Assembly: GCA_050290245.1 (NCBI GenBank)
Contig: JBNKHH010000058.1
Coordinates: 1-35,182 of the forward strand
DNA length: 35,182 bases
Direction of reading: 5' to 3'
Source of the DNA: JBNKHH01 sp050290245
Lineage (GTDB): Bacteria; Pseudomonadota; Alphaproteobacteria; Rhodobacterales; Rhodobacteraceae
Under the pieces are notes generated by a model. The model did no database searches. It was not told the origin of the DNA and worked only from the letters and a program-made list of their open reading frames with translations. The stretch's first letter is position 1; every line of letters begins with the position of its first letter. A program made the position numbers and the translations under genes. Shown here piece after piece: positions 16,979 through 25,568 of the stretch.

Positions 16979-18186
16979 GGCGTTTCTCCGGAGAACAGAT
17001 GCGCCAGTTTTTTTGCTTCCCGGGCAACGCTGTGACGTTCGCGGGCACGGACCTGTCCGGAAAGACCCATCTCTCGGAGTCTGTCGTCTGGAGTGTCAAG
17101 GCAGTCGCGCAGGGCAACAGCCAGGGCGGTGATCTCGCCGGCCGGAACCAGCCATCCCGTTTCCGCGGTCACAAGTTCGGGGATACCCGCCACATAGGTC
17201 GAGATCACGGGGCGTTTCCGCGCCATGGCCTCCATGATCACCACCGGCAATCCTTCGATAAAGCTCGGCTGCACAAGGGCTGTCGCCTTGTCAAGTTCGC
17301 TGCGGATACGCGCGGCATCGACCCAGCCGGTAATTTCAATGGCGTCGTTCAGGCCAAGCGCGGCAATACGGGCGGTGATTTCTTCGCGCATCGGGCCGTC
17401 TCCTGCACAGGTCAGCTTGGCCTGGGGGTGGGTGGCGCGTAGCGCGGCAAAGGCATCAAGCAATACAAGATGCCCTTTTTCCGGGGACAACCGGCCAACT
17501 GTGAGGAAATGCGCGGTGTTTTCCAAAGAGACGACCCCGTCGTCGAAATAGCTGTCATCCAGACCGCAATGGACGACTTTCAGGCGTTCCCAGTCGCGAT
17601 GTGGGATCTCGCGCAGGATCTGGCTTCGACAATAGGCGCTGATGGCCACCACGAATTTGGCCGCACCAACCTTTTCAGGGAAATGCAGGTGCTTTGCTCC
17701 TTCGATTTCGTCCTGCCCGTGAATCGTGAAACTGTACGCGGGCCCCCCGAGCTTTCGGACCAGATAGGCAATTTCTGCCGGGTTAGTGCCGAAATGCGCA
17801 TGAAGATGTGTCGCACCGCTTTCCTCGATCCACCGGCTGAGCCGGCAGGCTTGTGCGAAATAGGCCAGGTGATAGGGCCACGGGCGCACGGCTTTGCGTG
17901 ACATTGCCAATGCAGCAGCCAGGGATTTCAGAAACGGGACCGGCCGCCGCAAGGCAAGGCCCAGCGTCTCAAGTATCAGACCCCCTATGCCGCCCTTCTG
18001 CACGAAACGCGTTTTTTCCAGCTCAGAAAGGTCTTCGGCGTCGACAAGGGAGCTGTCCTGCCATCCGCGAAGCGCATAGCGATCTACCGTAATCCCCTGC
18101 TTTTCGAGAGCCAGAATCTCGCGGCGAATGAAGGTATGGCTGACCTTGGGATACTGATTAACGAGATAAGCGACGCGATGGATCAT
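16975..18186 (-). CDS. GT4 family glycosyltransferase (WcaL/AmsK-like)
   Basis: A 403-residue GT-B enzyme of normal GT4 length. The N-terminal domain opens VAYLVNQYPKVSHTFIRRE and carries THLHAHFGTNPAEIA (about 126-140) and FTIHGQDE, features of colanic-acid WcaL and amylovoran AmsK relatives. The C-terminal domain has VGRLSPEKGHLVLLDAF at 230-246 and the donor-binding E-x7-E as EGLPVVIME (E311, E319). It probably adds a hexose to the lipid-linked repeat unit; the WcaL likeness suggests galactosyl transfer, but that is only a hint. It is the first gene of the operon running down to the CapK-like gene, and a terminator hairpin lies just upstream. Confidence 0.92.
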   Translation of the reverse strand: MIHRVAYLVNQYPKVSHTFIRREILALEKQGITVDRYALRGWQDSSLVDAEDLSELEKTRFVQKGGIGGLILETLGLALRRPVPFLKSLAAALAMSRKAVRPWPYHLAYFAQACRLSRWIEESGATHLHAHFGTNPAEIAYLVRKLGGPAYSFTIHGQDEIEGAKHLHFPEKVGAAKFVVAISAYCRSQILREIPHRDWERLKVVHCGLDDSYFDDGVVSLENTAHFLTVGRLSPEKGHLVLLDAFAALRATHPQAKLTCAGDGPMREEITARIAALGLNDAIEITGWVDAARIRSELDKATALVQPSFIEGLPVVIMEAMARKRPVISTYVAGIPELVTAETGWLVPAGEITALAVALRDCLDTPDDRLREMGLSGQVRARERHSVAREAKKLAHLFSGETP

Positions 18187-18259
18187 TCCGGGAACCGAGT
18201 GCAGGCGCCAACAGACGGCACCTTGATTTCCCTAGCAAGACTGGGCCTGCTATCCCACC

Positions 18260-18287
18260 AAAATTCCTGCCGACGGGCAGGTTTTCT
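18260..18287 (-). terminator. Bidirectional rho-independent-like terminator
   Basis: A six-base perfect stem, CCTGCC (18266-18271) with GGCAGG (18276-18281), closes a four-base loop. On the minus strand it is followed by AATTTT, and on the plus strand by TTTTCTT. It lies between the end of the beta-helix gene (18361) and the start of the glycosyltransferase operon (18186), so it separates two same-strand transcription units. Confidence 0.65.
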
Positions 18288-18360
18288 TGCCAGGAGTGCG
18301 TGTTAGCACCACTCGGCCGAGAACGATACGCCAGAGCGGGATGCATTGTTCTAATATTGC

Positions 18361-20670
18361 TCAGATGGCTTCCCGTGCGCCGCGCGATGCCGATCCTGAC
18401 GGGGCGCCAATCAGGCCCGAACCCGGTCGAGGCGTGGTGTTGAAATCGTCTTTTGCCACAAGGCCCGCGGTCGCCGAGTCGTTGGCCAGAGATGCGGAAC
18501 CCGGCTGTGCGGTCGGGATGCTGCCGGGCGACGCAAATCCGGTTTCGGTTGTGAAGTCGATCGGAACCAGGTTGACGTGAAAGCTTTCGCCGGCGCTCCA
18601 GGTCTCGCCCGACAGGTTCGTGATCGTCACATCCGAGACCCCGAAAGACACGGCAATGTCCCCGTCGGTGCGGAAATAGTAGGCCCCGTTCGAGTTCCGC
18701 TTCACCCCATGGTTTGCGCCGGTGGCACTGAATGCGCCCGGACCAGTTGCAACAGGGGCATAGATGTTCGGATTCGCGGGGTTCACATAGCGGCGGTCGG
18801 GGTAGCCGACCGTGAAGGTCCCGCCGTGCGGGACGTTCGAGCCAAGCGTGACCTGGTTCTTGTCCACCGAGAAACGGATACCCGCTCGCTTGGGTTGAAA
18901 GCCAGTCAGGCCGGTAACGGTTTCGACAGGGGCGTCCGAAGTGACCGGGTTAAGCTGTGCGGGCGCGTGTTCAACGTTATTCTCCACGGTTGTATTGGTG
19001 AAGGTTTCACCGCCGAACTGGAATCGGACAGCATCAACATCGCCGCTGCCGTTATTTGCATTCGTCAAAAGGTTCAGGAAGGTGCAATTATGAACCCGGA
19101 TGGGCTCGTTGAGCGCGGCGGCGGAAGGAGTTCCGGTTGTGATGAACGAGAACATCTCGTCCTGTCGGTTGAACAATTTCACGCTGTCTGGAACGACGAA
19201 ATAGATATTCCGCCATGTGCAGGCGGAATAACCCCATGTCACGCTGTTGATCGTGTCCGAGGATGAACAGAAAAGCACTTTGTCAGCGACGAAATTAAAC
19301 GCCACCGTGTCGATGCCATTGTTCTCGGCCCCGGTGACGATCTGGTATCCGCCTTCCGCGCTGACACGATCAAGATTGAACCGTGAAGCCGGGTTGCCGC
19401 CAGTATTCAGGCGCAAAGGTGAGGCGGCGGCGTGAATGCTTCCGTCGCGGGACCAGCCACAGGACGAGAAGAACGAGCATCCCTGCAAAGAAAGCTGCCT
19501 GGAACCGAAATCCCGCAGCGATGCCCCGTTGTTCGAGAACGGTGCGTTTTCCCCATAGGTGATCCCCGAGCCGGCCGAGCCAAGACAGGCGTCGGCATCC
19601 TGGTGCAGGGCAAGGCCGATGTGGACGATACGGGCCCCCGGGCTCTTGGCCCCTTGATAAATTCCGTATTCTTTCCAGTTCGTGATCTCCAGGTCGTTGG
19701 TGATGACCCGACCGTCCCTGTCATCAAGGAACTGGAAGGACGTGCTGGCCATTCCCGAGACCTTGACGTTGTTGATAGCGAAATAGGATACCGCCGTATT
19801 GCGCGTGGTGAGAAAACTCCAAGGGCTTATTCTCGGGTACCCTTCTTCGCGCGTGGCATCCCACTCGCCCCGCAATTCAAGATCATAGATCGCAACATCC
19901 GACGTGTTCGCGCCGCTGAAGAAGTTGAAGATATAGCTCGTACCGGTTTCCTGCCCTAAGGTCAGAATGGGGCGGCTGCCGGTTCCGAAAGCCCCAAAGC
20001 GGGCATTTTGATCGTATCCTGTGCTTGGGGCTATGGCGAAAGGGTGTGTTTCTCCGCGACGGAACAAGACCCGGCCCGTTTGCGACAGACCCTGTAGAAA
20101 CGCCTCCACGTCGGCTCGGCTTGTGCACTCGACAGCCCCGGCCGGCTTGCCTGTGAACGTCCCCGAGGCGCTGTAGACGGCGGTTCTTGCCCCGGTATAG
20201 ACACTGTCTGGGTCCTGTACGGTGACAGGGCCCCAAGAGGCCGTCGCCGAATTGCCAGCTTCATCCACCGCGAACAATTCGATCGTATAGGTTCCTGGCT
20301 GGTCGAGCATGAACCCCACGCTTTTGCCGTAGGCGACATTCCGGTTGCGCCAGCTGTCCGGCAGGTTCAGCACGGACTGGGGCGCGGACAGGGGTGTTCC
20401 GGTGACGGTCCAGAAATAGGTGATCTCGTGGGTTTCCGGGTCGTAGGTTCCTGTCTGCGGACTCAGCGAAAAGCCATTGCCCGGCAAGGCGTCGAGATGA
20501 ACCCCGAAGGGCGCGACGATTTCGCCCGAATGCGAGACAACGAAATTGATGTCGGCCACAGACCCCTGCCCCCAGGTTACAACAGAAGAGGATGCGGAAC
20601 TGGCACCCTGCGCGACCGAGAGTGCCACGGAGGACCCGGCTGTAAACCCCGTAAATGCAAAATCCGGCAT
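18361..20670 (-). CDS. Parallel beta-helix protein without signal peptide, possible spike/adhesin or polysaccharide-binding protein
   Basis: A 769-residue protein starting MPDFAFTGFTAGSS. Residues about 35-150 look like a PKD/Ig-type beta domain (GTYTIELFAVDEAGNSATASWG). Residues about 180-560 carry the short irregular strands of a right-handed beta-helix (VAIYDLELRGEW, FAINNVKVSGM, VHNCTFLNLLTN, TTVENNVEHAP). The rest is beta-rich and then Gly/Ser/Ala-rich. No Sec signal, membrane helix or RTX repeat is visible, unlike ordinary exported beta-helix enzymes. Phage tailspikes have this architecture and bind or cut polysaccharide. The start at 20670 is chosen because its ATG shares a base with the stop of the upstream gene (TGATG); an ATG at 20685 is possible. 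Function is not known; polysaccharide binding or cleavage is inferred. Confidence 0.85.
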   Translation of the reverse strand: MPDFAFTGFTAGSSVALSVAQGASSASSSVVTWGQGSVADINFVVSHSGEIVAPFGVHLDALPGNGFSLSPQTGTYDPETHEITYFWTVTGTPLSAPQSVLNLPDSWRNRNVAYGKSVGFMLDQPGTYTIELFAVDEAGNSATASWGPVTVQDPDSVYTGARTAVYSASGTFTGKPAGAVECTSRADVEAFLQGLSQTGRVLFRRGETHPFAIAPSTGYDQNARFGAFGTGSRPILTLGQETGTSYIFNFFSGANTSDVAIYDLELRGEWDATREEGYPRISPWSFLTTRNTAVSYFAINNVKVSGMASTSFQFLDDRDGRVITNDLEITNWKEYGIYQGAKSPGARIVHIGLALHQDADACLGSAGSGITYGENAPFSNNGASLRDFGSRQLSLQGCSFFSSCGWSRDGSIHAAASPLRLNTGGNPASRFNLDRVSAEGGYQIVTGAENNGIDTVAFNFVADKVLFCSSSDTINSVTWGYSACTWRNIYFVVPDSVKLFNRQDEMFSFITTGTPSAAALNEPIRVHNCTFLNLLTNANNGSGDVDAVRFQFGGETFTNTTVENNVEHAPAQLNPVTSDAPVETVTGLTGFQPKRAGIRFSVDKNQVTLGSNVPHGGTFTVGYPDRRYVNPANPNIYAPVATGPGAFSATGANHGVKRNSNGAYYFRTDGDIAVSFGVSDVTITNLSGETWSAGESFHVNLVPIDFTTETGFASPGSIPTAQPGSASLANDSATAGLVAKDDFNTTPRPGSGLIGAPSGSASRGAREAI

Positions 20671-22082
20671 CAGGATATCCCCCACTTGGACGCCAGATAG
20701 GCGTGATATTGTGCCCGGTTCGACGTGTCGCCGCTCACGATCACTTCGGCCACGGCACCGTCGGTCCAGGTATTCTTCGACCGGTTGGTCATCACGTGCA
20801 GGGTGGTCGTGGCGTCGATGGCAGCGCTATAGGGTGTCGACGCGCGCAATACGTTCCCGATAAAGACATCTGCCGTTGCCGCCCCCGTGCGATCGAAAAC
20901 CACCGAAACGATCATTGGTCCCGAAAACGGGCCCCCCGACAGGTTGACGCTGCTTCCGATGCCCGTGGCATTCAGGCGACCGTCGAACTGCAGGTCGTTG
21001 TTGGCATCGATCTGAAAGTCGTTGGTCGCATCGACGGCCAGAAGGGCCTGGAAGATATTGCTGATACTGTCGAGTTCGAGCGCCATGTGAAACGCCACAT
21101 CGCCGCTGGCGGGCAGGCTCAGGGGACCCGCCAGATAGGTACTGCCGCCAAAGTCGATCACGTTCTGGCCGTTCAGGCTGCGGCTGCCGGTAACCGGCGA
21201 CAGGCCCGACGGTGTCAGGACCACCGGTCCGGCCTTGTCGGCCCAGGCCGATACACTTCCCGTAGTCTCGGTGATCGTGGAAATGTCGCTGGCATCGAAC
21301 CACGCAATCAGCTGAACATCGCCCAGCGGAGAAAAACTTCCGACTGCCGGGCTCTCCGCGCCGCGCTGGCCGAAACTGTCGGTCTGGGTTTCGGTGACAC
21401 TGATGGGCAGCCCCACGTCGGCGGCCTGAACGGTATAGCTCGCAGCCGTCGCGCCGGCGATATCGGCTCCGTCCCGATGCCATTGCCAGCTTTGGGAAAC
21501 CGGGGCGCCAGCCACGTCGTAAATCCATAGACCGCCAGTTGCCGACAGGACATCGCCTTCGGCCGTGGTGCCCAGAATGGCCGGAACGGCCAAATTGATC
21601 GGCCCGCCGGTCAGGTCGGCCAGGTCGGCTTGATAGGTGCCGGAAAATTCGGCCGGGTCGGTGACGGTGATGTCGGCGACACCGGTCGAGGCCGTGACGA
21701 TGAAGGTGTTGTTGGGCTGGGTTGCGATCGAAAGCTGCGGTTCGATGATCGTGACATTTATCTGGGCGCTGCGGGTCTGGCCCAGATCGTCGGCGATCGT
21801 GTAGATCACCGTGTCGAACCCGCTGATGCCCGGCGGAGGAGTGTAGGTTACGGTGTTGTCCGTTTCTGCGACCGCTGTTCCCAAAGCCGCCTCGGCGGAA
21901 AGCAAAGTCAACGGCTGGCTCTCGGGGTCGAAGTCATTTGCAAGGACCGCCACCGCCACCGGTGCGCCGTCCTTCTGCACGACCAGCGTGTCGTCTAGGG
22001 CGACAGGGCGTTTGTTGCCTGCCGCCAGGGCACGACCGGGGGTTCCGAGCCAGCTGTTTGCCGGATCGAGAATATCTTTCAT
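20670..22082 (-). CDS. Multidomain beta protein: cadherin-like, Ig-like and LamG/concanavalin-like domains
   Basis: A 470-residue protein with three beta-sandwich parts. Residues 25-112 are a cadherin-like repeat of the Big_9/VCBS type (NDFDPESQPLTLLSA, GFDTVIYTIADDLG). Residues about 163-248 are an Ig-like domain with WQWHRDGADIAGATAASY. Residues 256-470 are a concanavalin/LamG-like domain opening IAWFDASDISTITETTGSV and ending AQYHAYLASKWGIS, an ending common in phage and adhesin LamG-like modules. No signal peptide, membrane span or RTX repeat is visible. It begins one base after the 77-residue gene and overlaps the next gene's start, so the three are one translational unit. A structural or glycan-binding partner of the beta-helix protein is the most reasonable guess. 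Confidence 0.85.
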   Translation of the reverse strand: MKDILDPANSWLGTPGRALAAGNKRPVALDDTLVVQKDGAPVAVAVLANDFDPESQPLTLLSAEAALGTAVAETDNTVTYTPPPGISGFDTVIYTIADDLGQTRSAQINVTIIEPQLSIATQPNNTFIVTASTGVADITVTDPAEFSGTYQADLADLTGGPINLAVPAILGTTAEGDVLSATGGLWIYDVAGAPVSQSWQWHRDGADIAGATAASYTVQAADVGLPISVTETQTDSFGQRGAESPAVGSFSPLGDVQLIAWFDASDISTITETTGSVSAWADKAGPVVLTPSGLSPVTGSRSLNGQNVIDFGGSTYLAGPLSLPASGDVAFHMALELDSISNIFQALLAVDATNDFQIDANNDLQFDGRLNATGIGSSVNLSGGPFSGPMIVSVVFDRTGAATADVFIGNVLRASTPYSAAIDATTTLHVMTNRSKNTWTDGAVAEVIVSGDTSNRAQYHAYLASKWGIS

Positions 22083-22083
22083 G

Positions 22084-22317
22084 TTACACGGCCTCGCGCA
22101 CGATAAGGGCGGCAGCGGGCCCTTCCTTGCGGTAACTCACCGACACACCAGCCGAAAAGCGGATGGCATGGTTTTCATGCAATGCAATTCCATCCTCCGC
22201 GCCCGGAGTCGCCGTCGTGGAGACGAATATGCTTCCCTTTCGGGTCTGCCAAACTTCGTCCGAAGTCAAAGTGATGGCGGTCGACCAGGTGGTCGCGGCG
22301 TCGGTAATGAGGGCCAT
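22084..22317 (-). CDS. Small conserved-looking protein heading the spike-like operon
   Basis: A 77-residue protein with a strong ribosome site, AAGGAG, upstream of its ATG at 22317. The sequence opens MALITDAATTWSTAITLTSD and continues with VWQTRKGSIFVSTTATPG, GIALHENHAIRFSAG and VSVSYRKEGPAAALIVREAV. It is beta-rich throughout, with no signal peptide or membrane helix. I do not recognise the family firmly. Its size, beta content and place in front of two large beta proteins resemble the small base proteins of phage or GTA spikes, but this is inference. The next gene starts one base after its stop, so their translation is coupled. Confidence 0.7.
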   Translation of the reverse strand: MALITDAATTWSTAITLTSDEVWQTRKGSIFVSTTATPGAEDGIALHENHAIRFSAGVSVSYRKEGPAAALIVREAV

Positions 22318-22394
22318 GGGCAACTCCTTGGATGGCGGGTTGCCCAGATCATCGGGGAAGAAGTCTAACGGATTCTCATCTGAGCGTACGCCGC

Positions 22395-23126
22395 TCACAG
22401 CGCTCCGTGCCGATCGAGAAAAACGATGATGGGGGCAAGGAGCCGCGCAAGGCTCCCCGTCGCCCCGGAACGGGTATCCGAAAAGGGGCGGCAATAGCCG
22501 AAACGCCGATAATCTTCGGCGAAGGTGCTGGCGATCAGCGCGTGATCGTCGGGGGACGCCTGAACACTGCCCTGGCCTGCCAGGCTATGCGGCATGGGAA
22601 TCCCGCAAAGCGGCTCCCCGGTCATTTCCAGCAGCCAATCGATCGCCGGTTGTAATCCGTTTTCCAGATGAAAGACCTGCGCACCCTTTGGAACGAAATC
22701 GCTTTGCGGCCGAAAATGGTTATCAAAGACGTAGGGCGAGAGGCGCGAAGCCTCCAGCATGAGCTTCAGCCAGAACGAGAAGGACAGACGGCTCAGCGCC
22801 CTGCCAAGGCAGGTGCCGCGGCGCCCCTGCCGTTGCCAGCGATACTCGCTCTCCATGCGCGCCACGGGATCGCGCACCACGGCAAAAACGGCATCGGGTG
22901 GACGCGCGAACTGGGGGCAGGCGTCGGCCCAGATAAAATGCTGCGGTGAACTCGGCGGGCTGGCATGTTGCCAACCGCCCCGTCGCCACCACAAGTCCCA
23001 GCCCCAGTGAAGATGGCCCACGGCTCCGCCCCAGCGGGCAACCATGAACTGTTCGATTGATGTGCCGCCTGCCTTTGGACAATGGGCAAACCAGATGAAA
23101 CGGTCGGGAAGAGTGAGCGAGGGCAT
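22395..23126 (-). CDS. Sulfotransferase family protein (carbohydrate sulfotransferase-like)
   Basis: A 243-residue protein with the two PAPS-binding signatures of sulfotransferases: the 5'-phosphosulfate loop CPKAGGTS at residues 16-23 and the 3'-phosphate motif VVRDPVARMESEYRW at 83-97. The later part (QVFHLENGLQPAIDWL) fits the Sulfotransfer_2 group. It would transfer sulfate from PAPS to a sugar hydroxyl of the polysaccharide or its lipid-linked repeat. There is no export signal, so it acts in the cytoplasm before flipping. It lies alone on the minus strand, 77 bases before the spike-like operon, and diverges from the WbsX-type gene. Confidence 0.85.
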   Translation of the reverse strand: MPSLTLPDRFIWFAHCPKAGGTSIEQFMVARWGGAVGHLHWGWDLWWRRGGWQHASPPSSPQHFIWADACPQFARPPDAVFAVVRDPVARMESEYRWQRQGRRGTCLGRALSRLSFSFWLKLMLEASRLSPYVFDNHFRPQSDFVPKGAQVFHLENGLQPAIDWLLEMTGEPLCGIPMPHSLAGQGSVQASPDDHALIASTFAEDYRRFGYCRPFSDTRSGATGSLARLLAPIIVFLDRHGAL

Positions 23127-23237
23127 GGTCGGAGTCCTGGGCCTGCTATGGTTAGCATTGGGTTAAAGACGGGGCGCCCAGGAAAGAAACGAGGACGGTT
23201 TAACGGCGTATTAACCCTGTTTGCCAACAAAGCCGTT

Positions 23238-24377
23238 ATGTTCGATGCTGTTCAGCCTTTCCCGGCGGTGCGTGCTCTCGCCTTCTACCTGCCGCAGTTC
23301 CACCCGGTTGCCGAAAATGACGCGTTCTGGGGGGCGGGGTTTTCGGACTGGCGCAACGTGGTGCGGGCGCGCCCGCGCTATCGGGGCCACGAACAGCCGC
23401 ATCTGCCCGCCGACCTGGGGTTTTATGATCTGAGGCTCGCCGAGACCCGTTTTGCCCAGGCCAGCCTTGCACGTCGGGCGGGCCTGTCGGGGTTTTGCTA
23501 CTATCACTACTGGTTTTCGGGCCGTCGGGTGCTGCAACGGCCTTTCGATGCCGTTTTGAACGCCGGCGTGCCCGATTTTCCCTTCATGCTCTGCTGGGCG
23601 AACGAAAACTGGACCCGGGCCTGGGATGGTGGTGCCGCCGAGGTTCTGCTGGCGCAGCGATATTCCGACGAAGACACGATCGCCCATGCACGTCATCTGG
23701 CACCCGCCTTTGCTGACCCGCGTTATATCCGGATCGGGGGTCGCCCCGTTTTCGCAGTCTACAACACCGATGAGTTGCCCGATACGCGGCGCTGGAGCGA
23801 TCTTTTCCGCGAGACGTGCCACAAAGAAGGGCTTACGCCCTACCTGATCCGGGTCGAACGCTACCTAGACTGTGACACGCGCGCGCCCGATGCGCTCGGT
23901 TTCGATGCCGCGCTGGAGTTTCAGCCGTTTTCACGCAGTTTCCGGCGCTGGCTGAACGCGCGCCCCGATCTCAAAGCGCACCCCGTCCGGCGCGTCGCGG
24001 CGCGAGTGCGCCGGGCGGCCGGGCGGCTGCGCGCCTTGGATACGCATTTCGACATGCGGGCCTTTGTCGACTTCGACACCAGTCAAAGCGCCCCGGACTA
24101 CGTTCACTTTCCCGGAGTCTGCCCTTCATGGGACAATTCCGCACGCCGCCCATGCGGCCAGGCGATCATTTTCCGGCACAGTTCTCCTGCCCTGTTTGCA
24201 GACTGGGTGGCGGCGAAAATCCGGTCTTTCCGGCCCAGGGACGACGCCAACCTGCTCTTCGTCAATGCCTGGAACGAATGGGGCGAAGGCAACCATCTTG
24301 AGCCCTGCCTGCGCCACGGGCATGCTTGGCTGGACGCCATGCAACAGATCTCCGCCGACGTACCGACGCAGGCCTGA
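23238..24377 (+). CDS. WbsX-type (GH99-like) glycosyltransferase-associated protein
   Basis: A 379-residue protein of the WbsX family, found in O-antigen and exopolysaccharide loci and related in fold to GH99 endomannosidases. Diagnostic segments are ALAFYLPQFHPVAENDAFWG near the N-terminus, FSDWRNV, GFCYYHYWFSGRRVL, MLCWANENWTRAWDG and, near the end, FVNAWNEWGEGNHLEP. The family is usually taken to be glycosyltransferases, though a glycosidase role has not been ruled out. The start at 23238 places the first conserved strand near residue 12 as in homologues, but no clear ribosome site precedes it; an in-frame ATG at 23148 is an alternative. It is the first of three plus-strand genes. Confidence 0.88.
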   Translation: MFDAVQPFPAVRALAFYLPQFHPVAENDAFWGAGFSDWRNVVRARPRYRGHEQPHLPADLGFYDLRLAETRFAQASLARRAGLSGFCYYHYWFSGRRVLQRPFDAVLNAGVPDFPFMLCWANENWTRAWDGGAAEVLLAQRYSDEDTIAHARHLAPAFADPRYIRIGGRPVFAVYNTDELPDTRRWSDLFRETCHKEGLTPYLIRVERYLDCDTRAPDALGFDAALEFQPFSRSFRRWLNARPDLKAHPVRRVAARVRRAAGRLRALDTHFDMRAFVDFDTSQSAPDYVHFPGVCPSWDNSARRPCGQAIIFRHSSPALFADWVAAKIRSFRPRDDANLLFVNAWNEWGEGNHLEPCLRHGHAWLDAMQQISADVPTQA

Positions 24378-24476
24378 GTTGCGTTGTTTGCGTCCCGATG
24401 ATCAGATATTCTCTTCTTCAAGCTGCCCTTAAGCGAGTAAAAATCGTCGGACAGGGGCCGCGTAGGAGCAGGTATA

Positions 24477-25568
24477 GTGAAGATTACGTTTGTTATGCCG
24501 GTGGTGCACCAGAATGGAGGCTGCCGGGTCGTTGCGGAGCATGCGCGAAATTTACTGTCCATGGGTCATGACGTAACCGTCGTGTCCCGCAAGCCGTTGG
24601 TTGAGTCGCCCCAGCGGCGCGCACTCAATCGCCTGCGTCGAATCCAGCCTGTCGCCCCTGAGCACGCCAGTTTCTTCGAGCCGCTCGGCGAGCGTTATAT
24701 CGAAGTCGATCGCATCGGGCCGCGCCATGCAGAGGATTTTCCCGACGCTGATGTGATAATCGCAACTTGGTGGCGCACCGCCTACGAGGTTGCTGCGCTG
24801 CCGCCCGAGAAGGGATGCAAGGCATATTTTGTCCAGGGCCACGAGGTGCACACGCACCTGCCTTGGGATTTGAGCAGTGCCAGTTACCGACTTCCACTTA
24901 AGAAGATCGTTGTCTCGGGATGGCTTGCTGACATCATGGCATCTGAATACGGCGATCATGATGTAGCCAAAGTGGTCAACAGCGTGGATACCGATCTGTT
25001 CGACGCGCCGCCGCGGGCCCCCGGAACGTCTCCAACGGTCGGTTTTATCTATTCCGGCACGGCGATAAAAGGCGCCGACATCGCTTTGGCGGCAATCAAA
25101 CTCGCCCGCCAGCGTCTTCCGGGGCTACAGGTAATCTGTTTTGGACAGTCGAAACCACGACCACCTGTAAACCTGCCTTCGGACAGTCAATATTTCCAGA
25201 ATCCCCCACAGCAGAAGATTCCCGAGATCTATGCCAGGTGTGATGCATGGATTGTTCCCGGCAGGTCCGAGGGATTTGGCCTGCCTTTGCTGGAAGCGAT
25301 GGCATGCCGAACACCTGTGATCGCCACTCGAACCGGAGCGGCTGAAGATTTCATCACCAATGGTGTGGAAGGTTTCGTCGTTGACGTGGACGATGCCGAG
25401 GCAATGGCCACGGCCCTGATCGACGTATTGTCTCTTCCTTCCGAGCGGTGGCGCGCCATGTCGGATGCGGCCTACGCTCGATCGCATGGTTGGAGCTGGG
25501 CCGACTCTTCACGTTCGTTCGAAGAGGCGCTCGAGAATATCGTCACCGAAAACAAGGCAGGCCCGTGA
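24477..25568 (+). CDS. GT4 family glycosyltransferase (GTG start)
   Basis: A 363-residue GT-B enzyme. The opening MKITFVMPVVHQNGGCRVVAEHA has the glycine-rich loop of the acceptor domain. The donor domain starts at TVGFIYSGTAIKGADIA (about 187-203) and carries the E-x7-E motif as EGFGLPLLE (E265, E273), followed by AMACRTPVIATRTGAAEDF. The GTG start at 24477 is supported by AGGAG eight bases upstream. Its stop overlaps the GTG start of the flippase (GTGA), so the two are translationally coupled. It likely builds the repeat unit that the flippase exports; sugar specificity is unknown. Confidence 0.92.
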   Translation: MKITFVMPVVHQNGGCRVVAEHARNLLSMGHDVTVVSRKPLVESPQRRALNRLRRIQPVAPEHASFFEPLGERYIEVDRIGPRHAEDFPDADVIIATWWRTAYEVAALPPEKGCKAYFVQGHEVHTHLPWDLSSASYRLPLKKIVVSGWLADIMASEYGDHDVAKVVNSVDTDLFDAPPRAPGTSPTVGFIYSGTAIKGADIALAAIKLARQRLPGLQVICFGQSKPRPPVNLPSDSQYFQNPPQQKIPEIYARCDAWIVPGRSEGFGLPLLEAMACRTPVIATRTGAAEDFITNGVEGFVVDVDDAEAMATALIDVLSLPSERWRAMSDAAYARSHGWSWADSSRSFEEALENIVTENKAGP

